Shown here piece after piece: positions 1 to 11,477 of a DNA stretch of 64,000 nucleotides (its first letter is position 1; every line of letters starts with the position of its first letter). A program made the translations under genes and the position numbers. The stretch is from Bathynomus jamesi (taxonomy: Eukaryota > Arthropoda > Malacostraca > Isopoda > Cirolanidae). The stretch is from positions 44,830 through 108,829 of the forward strand of contig JAJOZX010012270.1 of assembly GCA_023014485.1 (NCBI GenBank), read 5' to 3'. The notes under the pieces are model-generated. The model saw only the letters and a list, made by a program, of their open reading frames with translations. It was not told the origin of the DNA and searched no databases.

Positions 1-740
1 CATGTATATGGGAAATACTGATCTAATTGCGGAAAGTAATTGCGTGAGTTTTTGAAATTTAATTAGAGGCCATAAAGCGAAAGCGTCACCTCGAATTTAT
101 CTCATTACACTTAGGGATAATGCATTCAGATAAATTAAAAAGGCCAAACTTTCCCACTAATGTTTTACAGTATGACTTTCGAAAAGAGAAAACACAAAGC
201 AAATTTCGTTTCAGTTAATAAATTGCGTACCACAAAAAACAAACAAAAATTGTTGAAAAGGATTTTATGAATTCAAAGTTTTCATGATTGATTGGCTTTC
301 TCATTCCGATTAATATTTGCCGTGTAATTATTCAATTTAAAGTCTGTGCAATTGATAAATTTGAACGAGTTTCTTTCGGTGTCACGACGCCAAACAATGG
401 AAATATCACTCACAAATATTTCTCTTTTTTTATTTCTGATATGCGTTTGGTTGTATTTAGTATTGAAGTATTAAGCGTCGAAGAACTGTTAAATGCCATG
501 GTCTTACCATGAATGTGACATATCTTAAATAATGTACACCAATCTAATGGCACTTCATGAAATCTAAACCAGAGTTGATGGCAGACCATTAAATGTTACA
601 AGATTTACGAACAATATGCGTCATATCAAGTTTTAAAAATGCAATATTCAGTAACTTATACGTTAGTTTATTCCTATTACGACGTACAGGGGATTAAAAA
701 TGTACTCTTATACAAGATAATGAATTTAAATTATGGATTA
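1..740. other. Intergenic/3' flank, no feature recognised
   Basis: AT-rich single-copy-looking sequence. Short open frames exist but show no recognisable motif, splice context or compositional bias. If the minus-strand gene ending at 1518 has a long 3' UTR it would run towards this stretch, but no poly(A) signal could be assigned with confidence. Confidence 0.5.
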
Positions 741-1165
741 CAGTACTCACGCGGTTATCCGTGATTCACTCAACCGTGAATCGAGTTAACCGTGATTTAA
801 TAATTGTGACCATTGTGCATTTATCAGTGATCATAACACAGTTAACCGTGATTTATTGCGGTGTTTACATCCTCGACTCGCCTCCCACCAGTACACCACA
901 ATGCGCCTCAGTCAGAGTCTCTCCGCCCTTCGTAGAGTACACATGTGCGTTTGTGGCGTCGCATATCTTTAGGTCTTGTGGTGAATACGAACTACTTAAC
1001 TGTATATTATACTGTAATAGAATAATATCGTGTATGGTGGCGGTCGAGGTAGGACAGCAGCGGCTGCATCACCCACCCACAAGCGGGGTATAATGAGTTA
1101 ACTGTGGAATCGGGTTATCCGTGATCATGGACCTCCCTCAGTCACGGATAACTGAGTGAGTACTG
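741..1165. mobile_element. Tigger/pogo-like MITE
   Basis: The element starts with CAGTACTCACGCGGTTATCC and ends with its imperfect reverse complement (ending ...GAGTGAGTACTG), and each end abuts TA (739-740 and 1166-1167). CAGT...TTATCCG ends with a TA target duplication are typical of the pogo/Tigger branch of Tc1/mariner. Inside, short motifs resembling 'GTTAACCGTGATT' recur in both orientations near both ends. The 425-bp body has no transposase coding, so it is non-autonomous. An open frame at 761-1093 crosses the repeat and is not considered a gene. Confidence 0.75.
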
Positions 1166-1328
1166 TACATCAAATATATTAGGAATACTGAGGTACCGGA
1201 AATTTATCGACTTATTCAACTATTACGTCTATAGACAAAATCATACAAAAATTTAAACTGAGTATAGCTTCAGTACACATATTGATATTAATCCCTTAAA
1301 CTTACAGTATACAAAATACTTTTCAATT

Positions 1329-1435
<107 letters not shown>

Positions 1436-1517
1436 CAATTTTAGTTTCGGTATTAAAAAAGAATTGGTTAACCTAGGGCAATAGAAATACCAAATCCGAA
1501 CTCCTTGAACAAATCCT

Positions 1518-1907
1518 CTATACAGAACTTTCTTGCTGAGAGGCCATAGAGACAGGCGAGTCCAGGCTTTGCTCAGCGGAAAAGCTTTGAGGAAATTTAC
1601 TGCTATGACTCTGCCGTAAATGCGGTTCCGGTTGAACGACCTCTGTCGGCGGCATATGGAACCGATGATGAGCGAGGTCACGACTCAGGTCCTCGTCGTG
1701 GTTAGAACCACCTCTGGGGAAGGTCCCCGCCATCGAGTGGGGAGGTCGAAGGTAGGAAGAGTGTCTCCTTGTCTCCATAAGGCCGGATGAAGACACGGAA
1801 GGCAGGTCTGCAGCAGCGCCGCATCTCGTTACATTCAGTCCTCCTCCGACTCCTTTCTCATCTCTGAAGGATCCGGGGGGCATTTCTCCCCCCCAGCTAC
1901 CATCGTT
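1518..1907 (-). CDS. Terminal coding exon of a transmembrane receptor-like gene
   Basis: On the minus strand a pyrimidine tract and CAG acceptor (1908-1910) precede an open exon of 129 codons ending with TAG at 1518-1520. Reading is in phase 0 with the donor of the upstream exon at 3096. The peptide is low complexity, rich in Ser, Pro, His, Gln and Gly, with no folded domain visible, as expected for a cytoplasmic tail. The last residues are Gln-Gln-Glu-Ser-Ser-Val. Ser at -2 and Val at the C terminus match a class I PDZ ligand (family knowledge), so binding to a PDZ scaffold is an inference. Splice borders, phase agreement and protein-like composition support a real exon. The gene family was not recognised. 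Confidence 0.7.
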   Translation of the reverse strand, partial: NDGSWGGEMPPGSFRDEKGVGGGLNVTRCGAAADLPSVSSSGLMETRRHSSYLRPPHSMAGTFPRGGSNHDEDLSRDLAHHRFHMPPTEVVQPEPHLRQSHSSKFPQSFSAEQSLDSPVSMASQQESSV

Positions 1908-2187
1908 CTGTTTAAGAGAAAAGAAAGAAATGAAAAGAATTACTCAAATTGTGAAATGAGAATCGAACGAAATGGTTCCGAATTTTTGGATAAGTTGCAA
2001 CGTATTTATTTTTATGTGTCTAAACATAAAGAATAAAAGCATAAGAATTTGAAGAGAATATCACACATACTTATTACAAGTCTTCATCTTAATGATATGT
2101 CTTAGATAACATTTACTAAATAAATCACTTTGTTTCTTCATTGTTTACACGAATAAAACTTGTAATTATTCGCCAACCAACTAAAAT

Positions 2188-2192
<5 letters not shown>

Positions 2193-2261
<69 letters not shown>

Positions 2262-2287
2262 AGGGGGGGAGAGAGAGAGAGAGAGAA
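2193..2287. repeat. (TA)n followed by (GA)n microsatellite
   Basis: A long TA tract followed by a GA tract, inside the 1908-3095 intron of the minus-strand gene. Confidence 0.95.
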
Positions 2288-2523
2288 TTCACAAACGTAA
2301 ATAGACATAATGATGATTGTTCTCAAGAACAAATGGTAAAGCTCATGAATGAAATGCCAAAGATGTAAGTTATGTCAGCTTTATATAATTTACTGTAAAT
2401 AACATGAAGGTAAAAGCGACACGATTCTAAATATATTTAACCCATAAATTTGTTATTATTTGTTGACTTTTATTATCAAATAAAAATCTATGGAAAAATT
2501 GAAGGTATCTATTTACTTTTGTC

Positions 2524-2525
<2 letters not shown>

Positions 2526-2578
<53 letters not shown>
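2526..2578. repeat. (TC)n microsatellite
   Basis: About 53 bp of TC dinucleotides within the same 1.2-kb intron. Leu-Ser and Arg-Glu runs in overlapping frames are artefacts. Confidence 0.95.
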
Positions 2579-2583
<5 letters not shown>

Positions 2584-3095
2584 GTATATATATCATACAG
2601 TTGATAGAACTCCAAAGTTGTATACCCTTCACTCTCAGAACAACTGTGACCTCGCTGTTAATTGGATGCTCAACATTATGTGTCTTTATAAAGTTTGTGA
2701 TCGTTCAATAGTGTTTGTTGACATTAAGGAAATCTAGCGTTTCCCGGCTTGTTTGTTTCGTTATATTTATTTATTTATTATTTATTAAACGGGATGTTGT
2801 TTAGGGCTGAAAGATTGTAAGTTTGGGTAAAGTCATCCAACAAAATGGGGATCCAAAAAACAGCGAGGTCATGACAGTCTGAAAGGTGAAAGTTGAAACT
2901 TTTTTGTTTATGCCAGACGCATTATATTTATCAAAATTTACTCGTGACGTTACACCTTGGCAATGTTGATTAAAGGTGATTTTAAGTTTCTGCTTTACTT
3001 TACATTTTGTTTAAAATGACTTTTCACTTAATATATTAAGATATTTGTCTGTATACGTGTCAAATCCTTGTATGGACCTCTACAACGAACATTAC

Positions 3096-3430
3096 CTGCA
3101 TGTGGCTTTGATAGTCCAAGACAGGAACATAGGAAACAGGGTATGAAGGCGCTTGGTTCCTCAGCTGCCTATAAGAGAGTGTTTTACTACCCGCGTTCGC
3201 AAAATCTCTGAAGGCGGAAGGCTCTAGTGGCTGCGAAGACAACTTAGAATAAGAAACGGCTTCCTTGTGAGTGGGTGGAAGGTACGGGTCATTGCAATGG
3301 GACGATGATGGGCTTTGGAACTGGGCTGATGATGACTGGAACTGCGACGAGGAGGTTTGGAATTGTCCACTTTTTGCGTTTCCGATGAGTGGCGTAGACG
3401 AGTCTTGCGAACGACTCATTAACATTGAAT
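3096..3430 (-). CDS. Internal coding exon of the transmembrane receptor-like gene
   Basis: The minus-strand acceptor (TTTCCCCTTTAATTTCAG, AG at 3431-3432) and the donor CAG|GTAATG (GT at 3094-3095) bound a 335-nt exon. It begins with the last two bases of a codon and ends at a codon boundary. This matches the single G left by the donor at 19323 and the phase-0 acceptor at 1907. It encodes 111 residues, very rich in Ser and Gln, with a repeated Gln-Phe-Gln-Ser/Thr-Ser pattern (about residues 20-40) and several Tyr residues suited to phosphorylation. No domain is recognised; it reads as a disordered cytoplasmic tail. The intron to the next exon upstream is 15.9 kb and carries the LINE array. 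Confidence 0.7.
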
Positions 3431-3601
3431 CTGAAATTAAAGGGGAAAGGTCCTTTTGTCACTGCACTGTTCTGCATTTTGTCCTTCACATGTCAAAACC
3501 TGCATTTCTCTTCTTACTAAATTCGTAATTAAAACTCAGAAACATACTTTTTTCTAGATGTACTTATGCACATTTTGCTCCTGAATATATATATATATAT
3601 A

Positions 3602-4003
3602 CAGGGTGTCCCGTAAGTCTGGACCCATAGGGAAAAATAATAAAATTACAAAATAGTCCAAACATTTATTTATAATATATTTTTTTATTATTTTTATTAT
3701 TATTTTTATTATTTTTTTATTATGATCTTACTCCGCTGGAGTTTTATTTGTGGGACCACTTGAAAGCCAAAGTGTACGAGGTCAAACTTCAGAACATTTT
3801 CCACCTTAAAGCACGCATTGTGGAGGCGTGTCAAGAAATTTCTGCGACTGTGATTCAGAAAGTGCTGTCGCAGTGGAGATTACGTCTTCAACTATGTGTG
3901 CGACACAACGGCGGACACTTTGAACAGATTATGTAATAAATTTTTGGACTATTTTGTAATTTTATTATTTTTCCCTATGGGTCCAGACTTACGGGACACC
4001 CTG
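3602..4003 (+). mobile_element. Deletion-derived mariner-like element
   Basis: Nearly 80-bp terminal inverted repeats begin CAGGGTGTCCCGTAAGTCTG on both sides, and TA flanks each end, inside a (TA)n tract. The 402-bp body keeps only the last part of a transposase gene. The left arm is an inverted copy of the 3' end, including sequence just after the stop codon, so the original 5' half of the element is gone. Confidence 0.85.
3724..3936 (+). pseudogene. Mariner-family transposase, C-terminal remnant
   Basis: Reads Asp-Leu-Thr-Pro-Leu-Glu-Phe-Tyr-Leu-Trp at the start, equivalent to the '[13 protein letters not shown]' block that carries the third catalytic Asp of mariner-like transposases. About 60 further residues follow, ending in the typical 'GGHFEQ' C terminus and a TAA stop. 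The first two catalytic residues and the DNA-binding domain are absent, so it cannot transpose. Confidence 0.8.
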
Positions 4004-4060
4004 TATATATATATATATATACACATTTAACTGCAATGACCACGCAGTATATTAATTTAT

Positions 4061-4065
<5 letters not shown>

Positions 4066-4128
<63 letters not shown>

Positions 4129-4220
4129 CAAATAAGTACTGAAAAGTGAAAAGTTGTACATTAAAAGTTAAATTCATATATATATTTATACTCGTGTATA
4201 TATATATATATATATATATA
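4066..4220. repeat. (TA)n-rich tract
   Basis: Interrupted TA arrays separating three transposon remnants. Confidence 0.9.
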
Positions 4221-4290
4221 TCCGAGAAGTCTTGCCCCAAAGGCTAATATCATATGTACAAGTATTATGAGGCAGGACTTCTGGGACACC

Positions 4291-4293
<3 letters not shown>
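4221..4293. mobile_element. Small mariner-type MITE remnant
   Basis: The right end reads GGACTTCTGGGACACCCTGT and an inverted partner (GAGAAGTCTTGCC) lies 50 bp to the left. The outermost left bases appear to have been replaced by TA repeats. It is the same TIR class as the elements at 3602 and 4372. Confidence 0.6.
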
Positions 4294-4348
<55 letters not shown>

Positions 4349-4371
4349 ATATATATATATATATATATATA

Positions 4372-4722
4372 CAGGGTGTCCCATAAGTCCGGCATCATAG
4401 GAGAAATTCATATTTTTCTATTTCTACAAACCATAATTCATATTTTTCTCTTTCTACAGGCCATAATGTCTGTGAGCAAGGAAGAACGAATCCAGATAAT
4501 TCTACTCATAGGAAATCGGAGTCAAAGAGACTTTGCAACAAGTCTGCTAACACAACTCTGTGTTATTGGCTTGCAGTCTGGATGCAGAGTAGAATTATCT
4601 GGATTCGTTCTTCCTTGCTCACAGACATTATGGCCTGTAGAAAGAGAAAAATATGAATTATGGTTTGTAGAAATAGAAAAATATGAATTTCTCCTACGAT
4701 GCCGGACTTATGGGACACCCTG
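4372..4722. mobile_element. Palindromic mariner MITE built from two 5' ends
   Basis: Two arms of about 135 bp (4372-4506, 4588-4722) are near-perfect inverted copies separated by 81 bp, with TA on both sides. Each arm matches the first part of the mariner at 45796, including its start codon and the opening residues Met-Ser-Val-Ser-Lys-Glu-Glu-Arg. No complete transposase frame exists. It probably arose when the 3' end of a full element was replaced by an inverted copy of the 5' end. Confidence 0.85.
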
Positions 4723-5356
4723 TATATATTTCCAAACTGAACAAACTTGAATATGCAATTTAGATTCACTTCATCTTACTGATGAATTCAAAAGTTTCCA
4801 AATAGGACGAGTAATGTTGGATGATCATTTTGCCCAAGAAAATACTCTGCGTCGATTGCTCTGAGTAGTTGGTCTTATTGTTTATTTTGCATATATATTT
4901 AAATATTATTTACATTCATCAGTTTTAGGATAAAGAACCGTAAAACCCACTTGAATTTATTGATGTATTTATCGGGTAATGTTACAGTCAAATGATGTAA
5001 CTTCGTCATATCCCTTAAAATAGAACGTAGAACGTAATAATGTTTTTCACTGGAGTTAAAAATTCAAAATTTTAATTTTGACCCAATTTTCCCTGTTCGT
5101 TCACAGTTTATTTGTATCCTTAAAATGAAGAGAAGAAGAAGAAGAAAGAAGAAGAAGAAGAAGAATAGGATATTTATATTTTAATATCTTTAGTAATTTT
5201 TTTATTTGAGTTATCATTTTGGTCTGAAAGTGTGTGACAAAGAGTCAAAAGCAGATTAAAGAAGATTGTAAATTTAAAGATTTACAGAGGAAAGTTTTTA
5301 CTTTAAATTTTAATGTCGAGTTTGAATTAAGCATTTAAGAAATTAAGAGTTTAAAC
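4723..5356. other. Intronic sequence with a (GAA)n tract
   Basis: No gene seen. A GAA-rich microsatellite lies at about 5127-5165. The rest is plain AT-rich DNA within the 15.9-kb intron of the minus-strand gene. Confidence 0.6.
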
Positions 5357-5537
5357 CACTGGTTCCTAACCGGTGGGCCGTGGACCACTTGCTTGTCATC
5401 TAGCATTATGTTAATAACAAAAATTTATATTAATCCTTGTGTAAACATGATATCAGCTCAGCAACATGGGAGGTGGGCCACGAGTTATTCAAATCAGCTC
5501 CAGTGGGCAATTGCCTCAAAAAGGTTGGGAACCACTG
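5357..5537. mobile_element. hAT-type MITE
   Basis: A 181-bp element with ends CACTGGTTCCTAACC and GGTTGGGAACCACTG, flanked by an exact 8-bp duplication GTTTAAAC (5349-5356 and 5538-5545). The CAGTGGTTCCCAACC-type end and 8-bp duplication are diagnostic of hAT elements. No coding. Confidence 0.9.
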
Positions 5538-5545
5538 GTTTAAAC

Positions 5546-8017
5546 CTTTAAAGGTTTGATAGAAAAACTACACAGTTAAAATAAAATAAATATGTTCTGT
5601 TAAAATATGACTGTAATATTGCAAATTGTAATATTTTAATATTTATTTTTACCAATAAAGACTATAATATTAATTAATTTCATTGTTAAAAAAAAATTGA
5701 CTTTTAAGAAGTAAAAGAAAGTAATTTAAAGTTTTTTAGATGTGTAGCGTTTGGGGAATCAAATTTGTTTAAAGATTTGCTTGCCAAATTTGGTCATTAA
5801 ACTCATCTTTTATTTTTTGAGAATTCGTTGTTCGAGCACCAAATTATACGCCTTCATCTTAATCCCTATTTTACATCTTCAATAAATTGCCTTTAAACTT
5901 GATTGAAAGGCATAAATTTTAAAAAATTTATGAGTCGAAACCTTTAAAAAATCCCGATGGGAAAATGGGTTCAGAACCCTGATCGAGACATTTAACTTTA
6001 ATTGATAGCAACAGTGAATGTAATTTATTGCGCCATAATCTGACTCCTCTTTTTTTTTTTTACTTTTTCATCCACTACATACATACATTATCGAAATTAT
6101 GTTACTCATACGGAATAGGATTAGCGTAATAAAGGCCAGCTTCGCTTCTTTGTATATAAACATTTTAGTTACGGCATTTTTATACGGTTTTTAAATCAGC
6201 TTTTCTTTGTCAGACATCAAAATTTTGATGATTGAGTATATACGTACGTAGTCTGACCTTCCCTACAGCTTGTGCTCGTAAAACTAAATGGAAAGTGGAT
6301 TCTGATAATAATAATAATATTAATAATAATTATAATAATAATAATAAATCTTTACATGATTAAAAGTCTCTATTATATTACGCCATATTTATAATGTGCC
6401 TCGTTTATCTGTAATTTTATAACTTTAAGATTGTATCATTATTTCTAATTTGTAATAATAGAAATTAATTATTACTCTTGGTATTCCAACATGATCTGTT
6501 TATCATATTGCTTACCACTTCTTTTTCAATTATTTCGAAGATTAGTTCAATTTTTATTTGTAATGACAGAATTAACTAACTGCAACTCTATTTTATTTTC
6601 CACTAATTCTATTTTCATTTCTTATTTTCCTTTGTAAAAATAGAAATGAATTTCAAAGATTTTTGCCTGAAAAGTTGTCATACTTCCCAACGGCATATTC
6701 AGATATGAATACTTATAATTATTGCGCGTCAAAGTTAAAAGGCGCCAAAGCTTGCAGCTTTTTATGACGTAAAAGAAAGATGAAACTTTTTATCACCAAA
6801 ACAAACTCGATTTTCACCTTAAACGCTTTTTTTTACCGAAAACCTCCTGGTACGTTTTGGCGCGAATTTTATTTTTTTTGATCTGCTGATCAATTCCAAA
6901 ATTCCAACATACAGTACAGGCATGGGTATTGTGAATACCATATTTCATGATTCCCAAATTTTTTACAATTTATACTATGGGTTTAGAATCTGGTCATGTT
7001 CTCAACATAGCTTTGGAACACTAGGCATGGCAGTTGTAGAAGGCTAAAAGCCTACATCGTGCCCATAATAAATCAAATTAATATGAATAATTATTGTTAT
7101 AAAGCTTTATAACTCACAATCACCAATTTTAAAAAATATTTAAATTATAAATCAGCTCACAAATACCAAAAAGTTATCGAAACCTAAGAATAAATGACGT
7201 CTTAGATCCTAAAAACAAATTTTAATATTTAAATGCCCGACACAGGCCTACATGCGAGTAAAAAATCTGGGGGCCCAAATTAAAAAAACACTTCTTGAAC
7301 CTTACAATGATATCATCATTACTTACTCTTACAAAGAAACTGTCCTTAATACTATGTACATATACTCTCACTCAGAAAAATTACAATTCTATAAGTTAGT
7401 AAATAGTATACATGTATGACTTACACAGATGTATTATACATGTATATATTATACTCGTGCATTGTTACTCACATGTATATATTATGCACAATGAAGTCAG
7501 GTGTATGAACGTTAATAATGTACATGCATGATGTACACTAATATACTCTATAAGAAAAATTGGTCCAAAGCACCAATTAAGTGATAATTGTGGGATTAAT
7601 GATAACTGATTAAATAATAATTGTTGGATTAAAAAATTAAAATTTCTGAATTTATATATGTAGTGACCTGCATACAGAGTGAAACAATCTTCCACCCTCA
7701 TAAACACGATTTCTTCTGGAAGTCGTAGATGCAGGGAAAAAATTATATCAAACTATTATAGGTCTTCTGCTCTACGACCCAAGTAATGAGTCGAGGCACT
7801 TCCACCAAACTCCAGAAACAATTTCCATATGAAAGTGGAGAGATTTTGTTAACCAGAGAAGAATGTTTATGTTAATGAGAGCAAAATCATAAGACGACAA
7901 GAACAGACCAACCTCGAAGTACAGCGTATCGCAACAAGTTAACACACCAAAGAAGCCCATCAAAGAAGTAATTTCTAGAAGCAATCGAAACCAGAAGTAA
8001 AATCACTGAAGAAACTA
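5546..8017. other. Intronic sequence, no gene recognised
   Basis: Contains a short imperfect (AAT)n tract at about 6307-6347 and otherwise AT-rich sequence. Minus-strand open frames at 7465-7707 and 7772-7984 have no recognisable motif and are not supported. Confidence 0.5.
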
Positions 8018-8231
8018 CAGTGGCTTCTCAAATTACTTGGACCACCCACAAATTTTTCTACTTTTTTTTATAAATTCCAGAGAAGGCAGCAATTCTTGAT
8101 AACGTGTATCTAGACATATCGTAAAAAAGGCAAATACCCATAAACGGCTTATCTTAATCCTTTGAAAACCTTTTCTAAATCTCATTCCACGTCAAATATG
8201 TAGGTGGTCAAAGTAATTTGAGCACCCACTG
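8018..8231. mobile_element. Tc1/mariner-type MITE
   Basis: About 32-bp imperfect inverted ends (CAGTGGCTTCTCAAATTACT at left and its counterpart ...AAATTTGAGCACCCACTG-like at right) with TA on each side. CAGTG(G)TGCTCAAAA-type ends are characteristic of Tc1-like elements. The 214-bp interior is non-coding. Confidence 0.8.
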
Positions 8232-8775
8232 TATTTTTCACAAAAAGTACTTCTGAAGGTATTTCTGATAACACTAAAACAACTTCAGTCCTCGTGTTCC
8301 TTCGAAATCCTAAACAGCTCCTCCCGTTAGCCTTCGTCTGTAAGCCTGTTTCAACCAGCTTCCATTATAATCTACTTACTCGTTTTTGACTCTGAAATTC
8401 TTTCGCACATTTCTCGCTTAATTTATTCCTTGTCATTCATTATTAATCGCAACTTATTTTTATTCATTGTCCTGCATCGTTATTATTTACATTTATTTCC
8501 TGCAACATTGTAATCTCACCATTATGATTTAATCAATTATATCTTCGTCTACCATTTGAACATTGCAATATTCATTAATTGTTATCCATTATTAACAATT
8601 TACCTGTTTAGGTAATTAAAGTGAAAACCTACGCAACATATCCTTTTCCTTGATTAGTGTACGAACAAACTGGTGACCCTAACAACAAATTAATAACTTT
8701 ATTAATTATATCTACAACTTGCTAAAATAGGGAAACCTCCCACTACAAAGTGATCCACCAACACTGTGAAACATG

Positions 8776-8823
<48 letters not shown>

Positions 8824-9720
8824 GAGTGTATATATATTCCTGCCTTCCATCAAGGTATGTATAAGAAGCGAATTCAGTTTGGATTTATTTCCACTGAAAT
8901 TTAAAAAAAAAAAATTGAAAGGGTCTTATCGAACATGTTGCCTATTTCAAAAATAAACAACGATGGAAATGTATATTAAAAAACGTGTACTGAAATCTAG
9001 CAACATTCTCGCTTCTTCCCATTTCATTAAATAACAACAAATTTTCCATAGAAATTGTTAAAGAAAATATTTTCAGCGAAATAGTTTTGTATGTATATAG
9101 ACCAAGAATGTTAAAAAAATTAATATAATGTACGAAATAATGAATTCTTTCTACTTTTAATGACAAAATTTGTGGGTTTTGGAGAACAATGAAATTAGAG
9201 TATAAAAAAAAAAAAGCATTTTACCTAAAAAGATTAGAAATTAATTTAGTATTGCTTCTAAAGATATTTATTTATTTTCATATAATTACAATTCTTTTAC
9301 TTATTTATTTAATTTATAGTAAAATGTTAGATATTTGTATGTCTTATATCGCATATGTCTGATCTTCGTTAAAATTAAAATTATTTTTAATGAATTTTTC
9401 AGTATACATTTGCCTGAATCCAAAGAAAGAACAATATTGACCTTTATGCACAAGTGGATTAAGACACATCGGGGAACTGAGGCAATGAAAAATACGGGAG
9501 CTCCCCTTCCATACATACTCTTTTTCTCGATTTTTGGTTAAAATTACATTTACTGTAGATTCACAGATGTGTGTTTTTTGTTATAAATTTCCATTCTTTT
9601 AAATATGTAACGTCTTTTAATTATTCATCCTATTTTAACAACTTATACCTTTGCTCAAAACAAATTCTTTTCTTTCAAAAACACATTTTTCAAGCAACAC
9701 ACACACACCTTAATAATAAT
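8232..9720. other. Intronic sequence with (TA)n at 8779-8818
   Basis: No gene or transposon recognised. Overlapping open frames at 9301-9541 on both strands have no supporting features. A short (AC)n run lies just before 9710. Confidence 0.5.
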
Positions 9721-9944
9721 GCAGTGGCCGGTGGATGATGATGGTGAGCCTTTTTTCTCTTTTTCTGAATGAATGTTAACCCACGAGTGATAGGTGTTGC
9801 TACTTACTTAACCCCTTATTCTCTTCTCTGAACCCCATACTCTTTCCTTTCTCTCAGGCTAACCTTAGAGTGGCTCTTAGGGTTTTTGTTAGCCTTAGCT
9901 TCTGTAGATCTGTAGATCTGTAGATCATCATCATCATCATCATC
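9721..9944 (+). mobile_element. CR1-like LINE 'D', copy 1: 3'-UTR fragment only
   Basis: Closely matches the 3'-UTR ends of the next two copies (14646-14849 and 16493-16707), starting GCAGTGGCCGGTGGATGATG. It ends in the family's tail, units of TGTAGATC followed by ATC trinucleotides. It is the most 5'-truncated member of a head-to-tail array. Confidence 0.8.
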
Positions 9945-10187
9945 CGTCAGCCAGACTCTACTGAACGGACGCATTTCCTGAGCTCTCTGATATTGCATCT
10001 ACCTTTGAATATTGCTGAGAATTTTACTTTTTGAAAGTTTTGAAATTTATATACTTGCGTTTATATTCACGTTGTTATAGTTAAGAAATTGAATATTAGT
10101 GGTTTTTAGCGATTTAGAAGTTTTCATAGCGTGCCGGCTTAATTTAACTTAAACTTGTGACGGTTTAAACTAATTTTTAACTGCGCG

Positions 10188-11444
10188 ATGCCGTCGCAGA
10201 AAGCGTCGTGTGTTAGGTGTAGGGTAAACCGGTGGTATTCGGAATTTAAAGATTATAACGGCGGGCCTATGGCGATTACGGAGAGATCAGTTTGTTTCTT
10301 TTGCGAGTTAATGGAGGAAATAGTTGACATAAAACGCAGTGTACGTGAGGTAACGGAGAGACTTACAACGCTTGATGAGGATAGGGGTAGGGCTACGGTT
10401 GACGGAAGCCGAACCAATACTAACGTTGAAGACGTTAGTAATTTGAAGGGTGAGGTGCGTAACCTAGTTTCTAGTTTAGGTAGCTTGTCGGGAAGGTTGG
10501 ATAGAGTTGAGAACGGAGTTAAGGTTAGTCCGAGAGTAGTAGAAGCGAGGGATTTAGAAAAGTTAGGGGTGGAGCTAGGCCGCGTACGTTAGGTGATAGG
10601 AATCCCCCCCCCCCTATCGAGGTTTCAAACCCTTTCGCCCATTTGGAAAGGGACGTGAATGAGGGGGAAACTATTTTAATTGGGGACTCTTTAGTGCGCC
10701 ACATGGACAAAGAGTTCGTTGAACGGCATCCAACCAAGAGGAGGAGGGTCTGTCTCCCAGGGGCCAGGGTTGACAGAGTTAGAGACGAAGTGGATAGGAC
10801 TGACGTTGCCTCCCGTCACTCGATGTTGGTGACGATGGTAGGAGGCAACGACTCGTATAGGCCCGATACGAGAGTGCCTGACCTTTTGGAGAGATATAGG
10901 GGGTTAATTAGGTCCCTGAAGGCGAGGTCAGATAGGTCTTTAGTTCTAGGTATTACCCCTAGGCACGGGTTGGGTCTTAGGATTACGTCAAAAACAATAT
11001 TTTGGTGCTACTGTAGTATGCGGTCTACCTACGATTCGGCGGTTTACCTTTCAAGTATAATTTCTTATCTTGTTTGCTAATTGCTTGTTTACATCCCAAT
11101 GTTAATCGCCCTTGACGATTGGTTAGGTTTAGTCATGATATTTTCGTTAGTTTTAACGAAAATATCATGATTAAACCTAACCAATCGTAGGTAGACCGCA
11201 TACTACAGTAGCACCAATATTTTTTAATAATAAATTAGAAGAGATTTGTGCTGAGGAAAATGTACCCTTCGTAAAGCTGTGGTCCGAATTCAGTGATCCT
11301 AGCCTTTTTATAAAAGATGGGGTGCATTTTAATGAAATAGGTAATGCTAGGCTAGGTAGGTTAATAGACGAAAACGTGCGAAAGCTGTATAGGTCGAAGC
11401 CTTCTTTAAACGTTGTGGGTCCGGGGAACGCGGGCCCGACGTGA
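10188..11444 (+). pseudogene. LINE D ORF1 protein: Cys-rich finger, coiled coil, SGNH esterase (broken)
   Basis: The first frame (10188-10592) has Cys-x2-Cys at residues 8-11 and 36-39, like a zinc finger or PHD-type module, then about 75 residues of heptad-like coiled coil. After frameshifts (one at about 10555, another at a 12-base C run near 10607) a second frame shows esterase blocks: Gly-Asp-Ser-Leu-Val near 10685, Gly-Gly-Asn-Asp near 10845 and Asp-Gly-Val-His-Phe-Asn near 11320. CR1-type ORF1 proteins are known to carry a GDSL/SGNH esterase. A 212-bp MITE (11004-11215) interrupts the esterase. ORF1 products normally bind element RNA; here it is inactive. Confidence 0.75.
11004..11215. 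mobile_element. MITE with 33-bp TIRs inserted in LINE ORF1
   Basis: The ends begin GGTGCTACTGTAGTATGCGG and are inverted over about 33 bp. The exact 8-bp duplication AATATTTT flanks the element (10996-11003 and 11216-11223). Removing one duplication and the element leaves the esterase frame continuous across the junction. The interior holds a second near-perfect palindrome (11116-11188) of a family seen again at 44.76, 45.04 and 48.45 kb. Confidence 0.85.
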
Positions 11445-11477
11445 AAAATAGTTTAAAACGCGGGCCCGTGGTAAAAA

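Noticed and set aside
761..1093. 110-codon frame
   Set aside because: It spans the interior of a TA-flanked MITE with inverted ends and has no domain or coding bias.
2427..2737. Leu-Ser and Arg-Glu repeat frames on both strands
   Set aside because: Translation of a (TC)n microsatellite in an intron.
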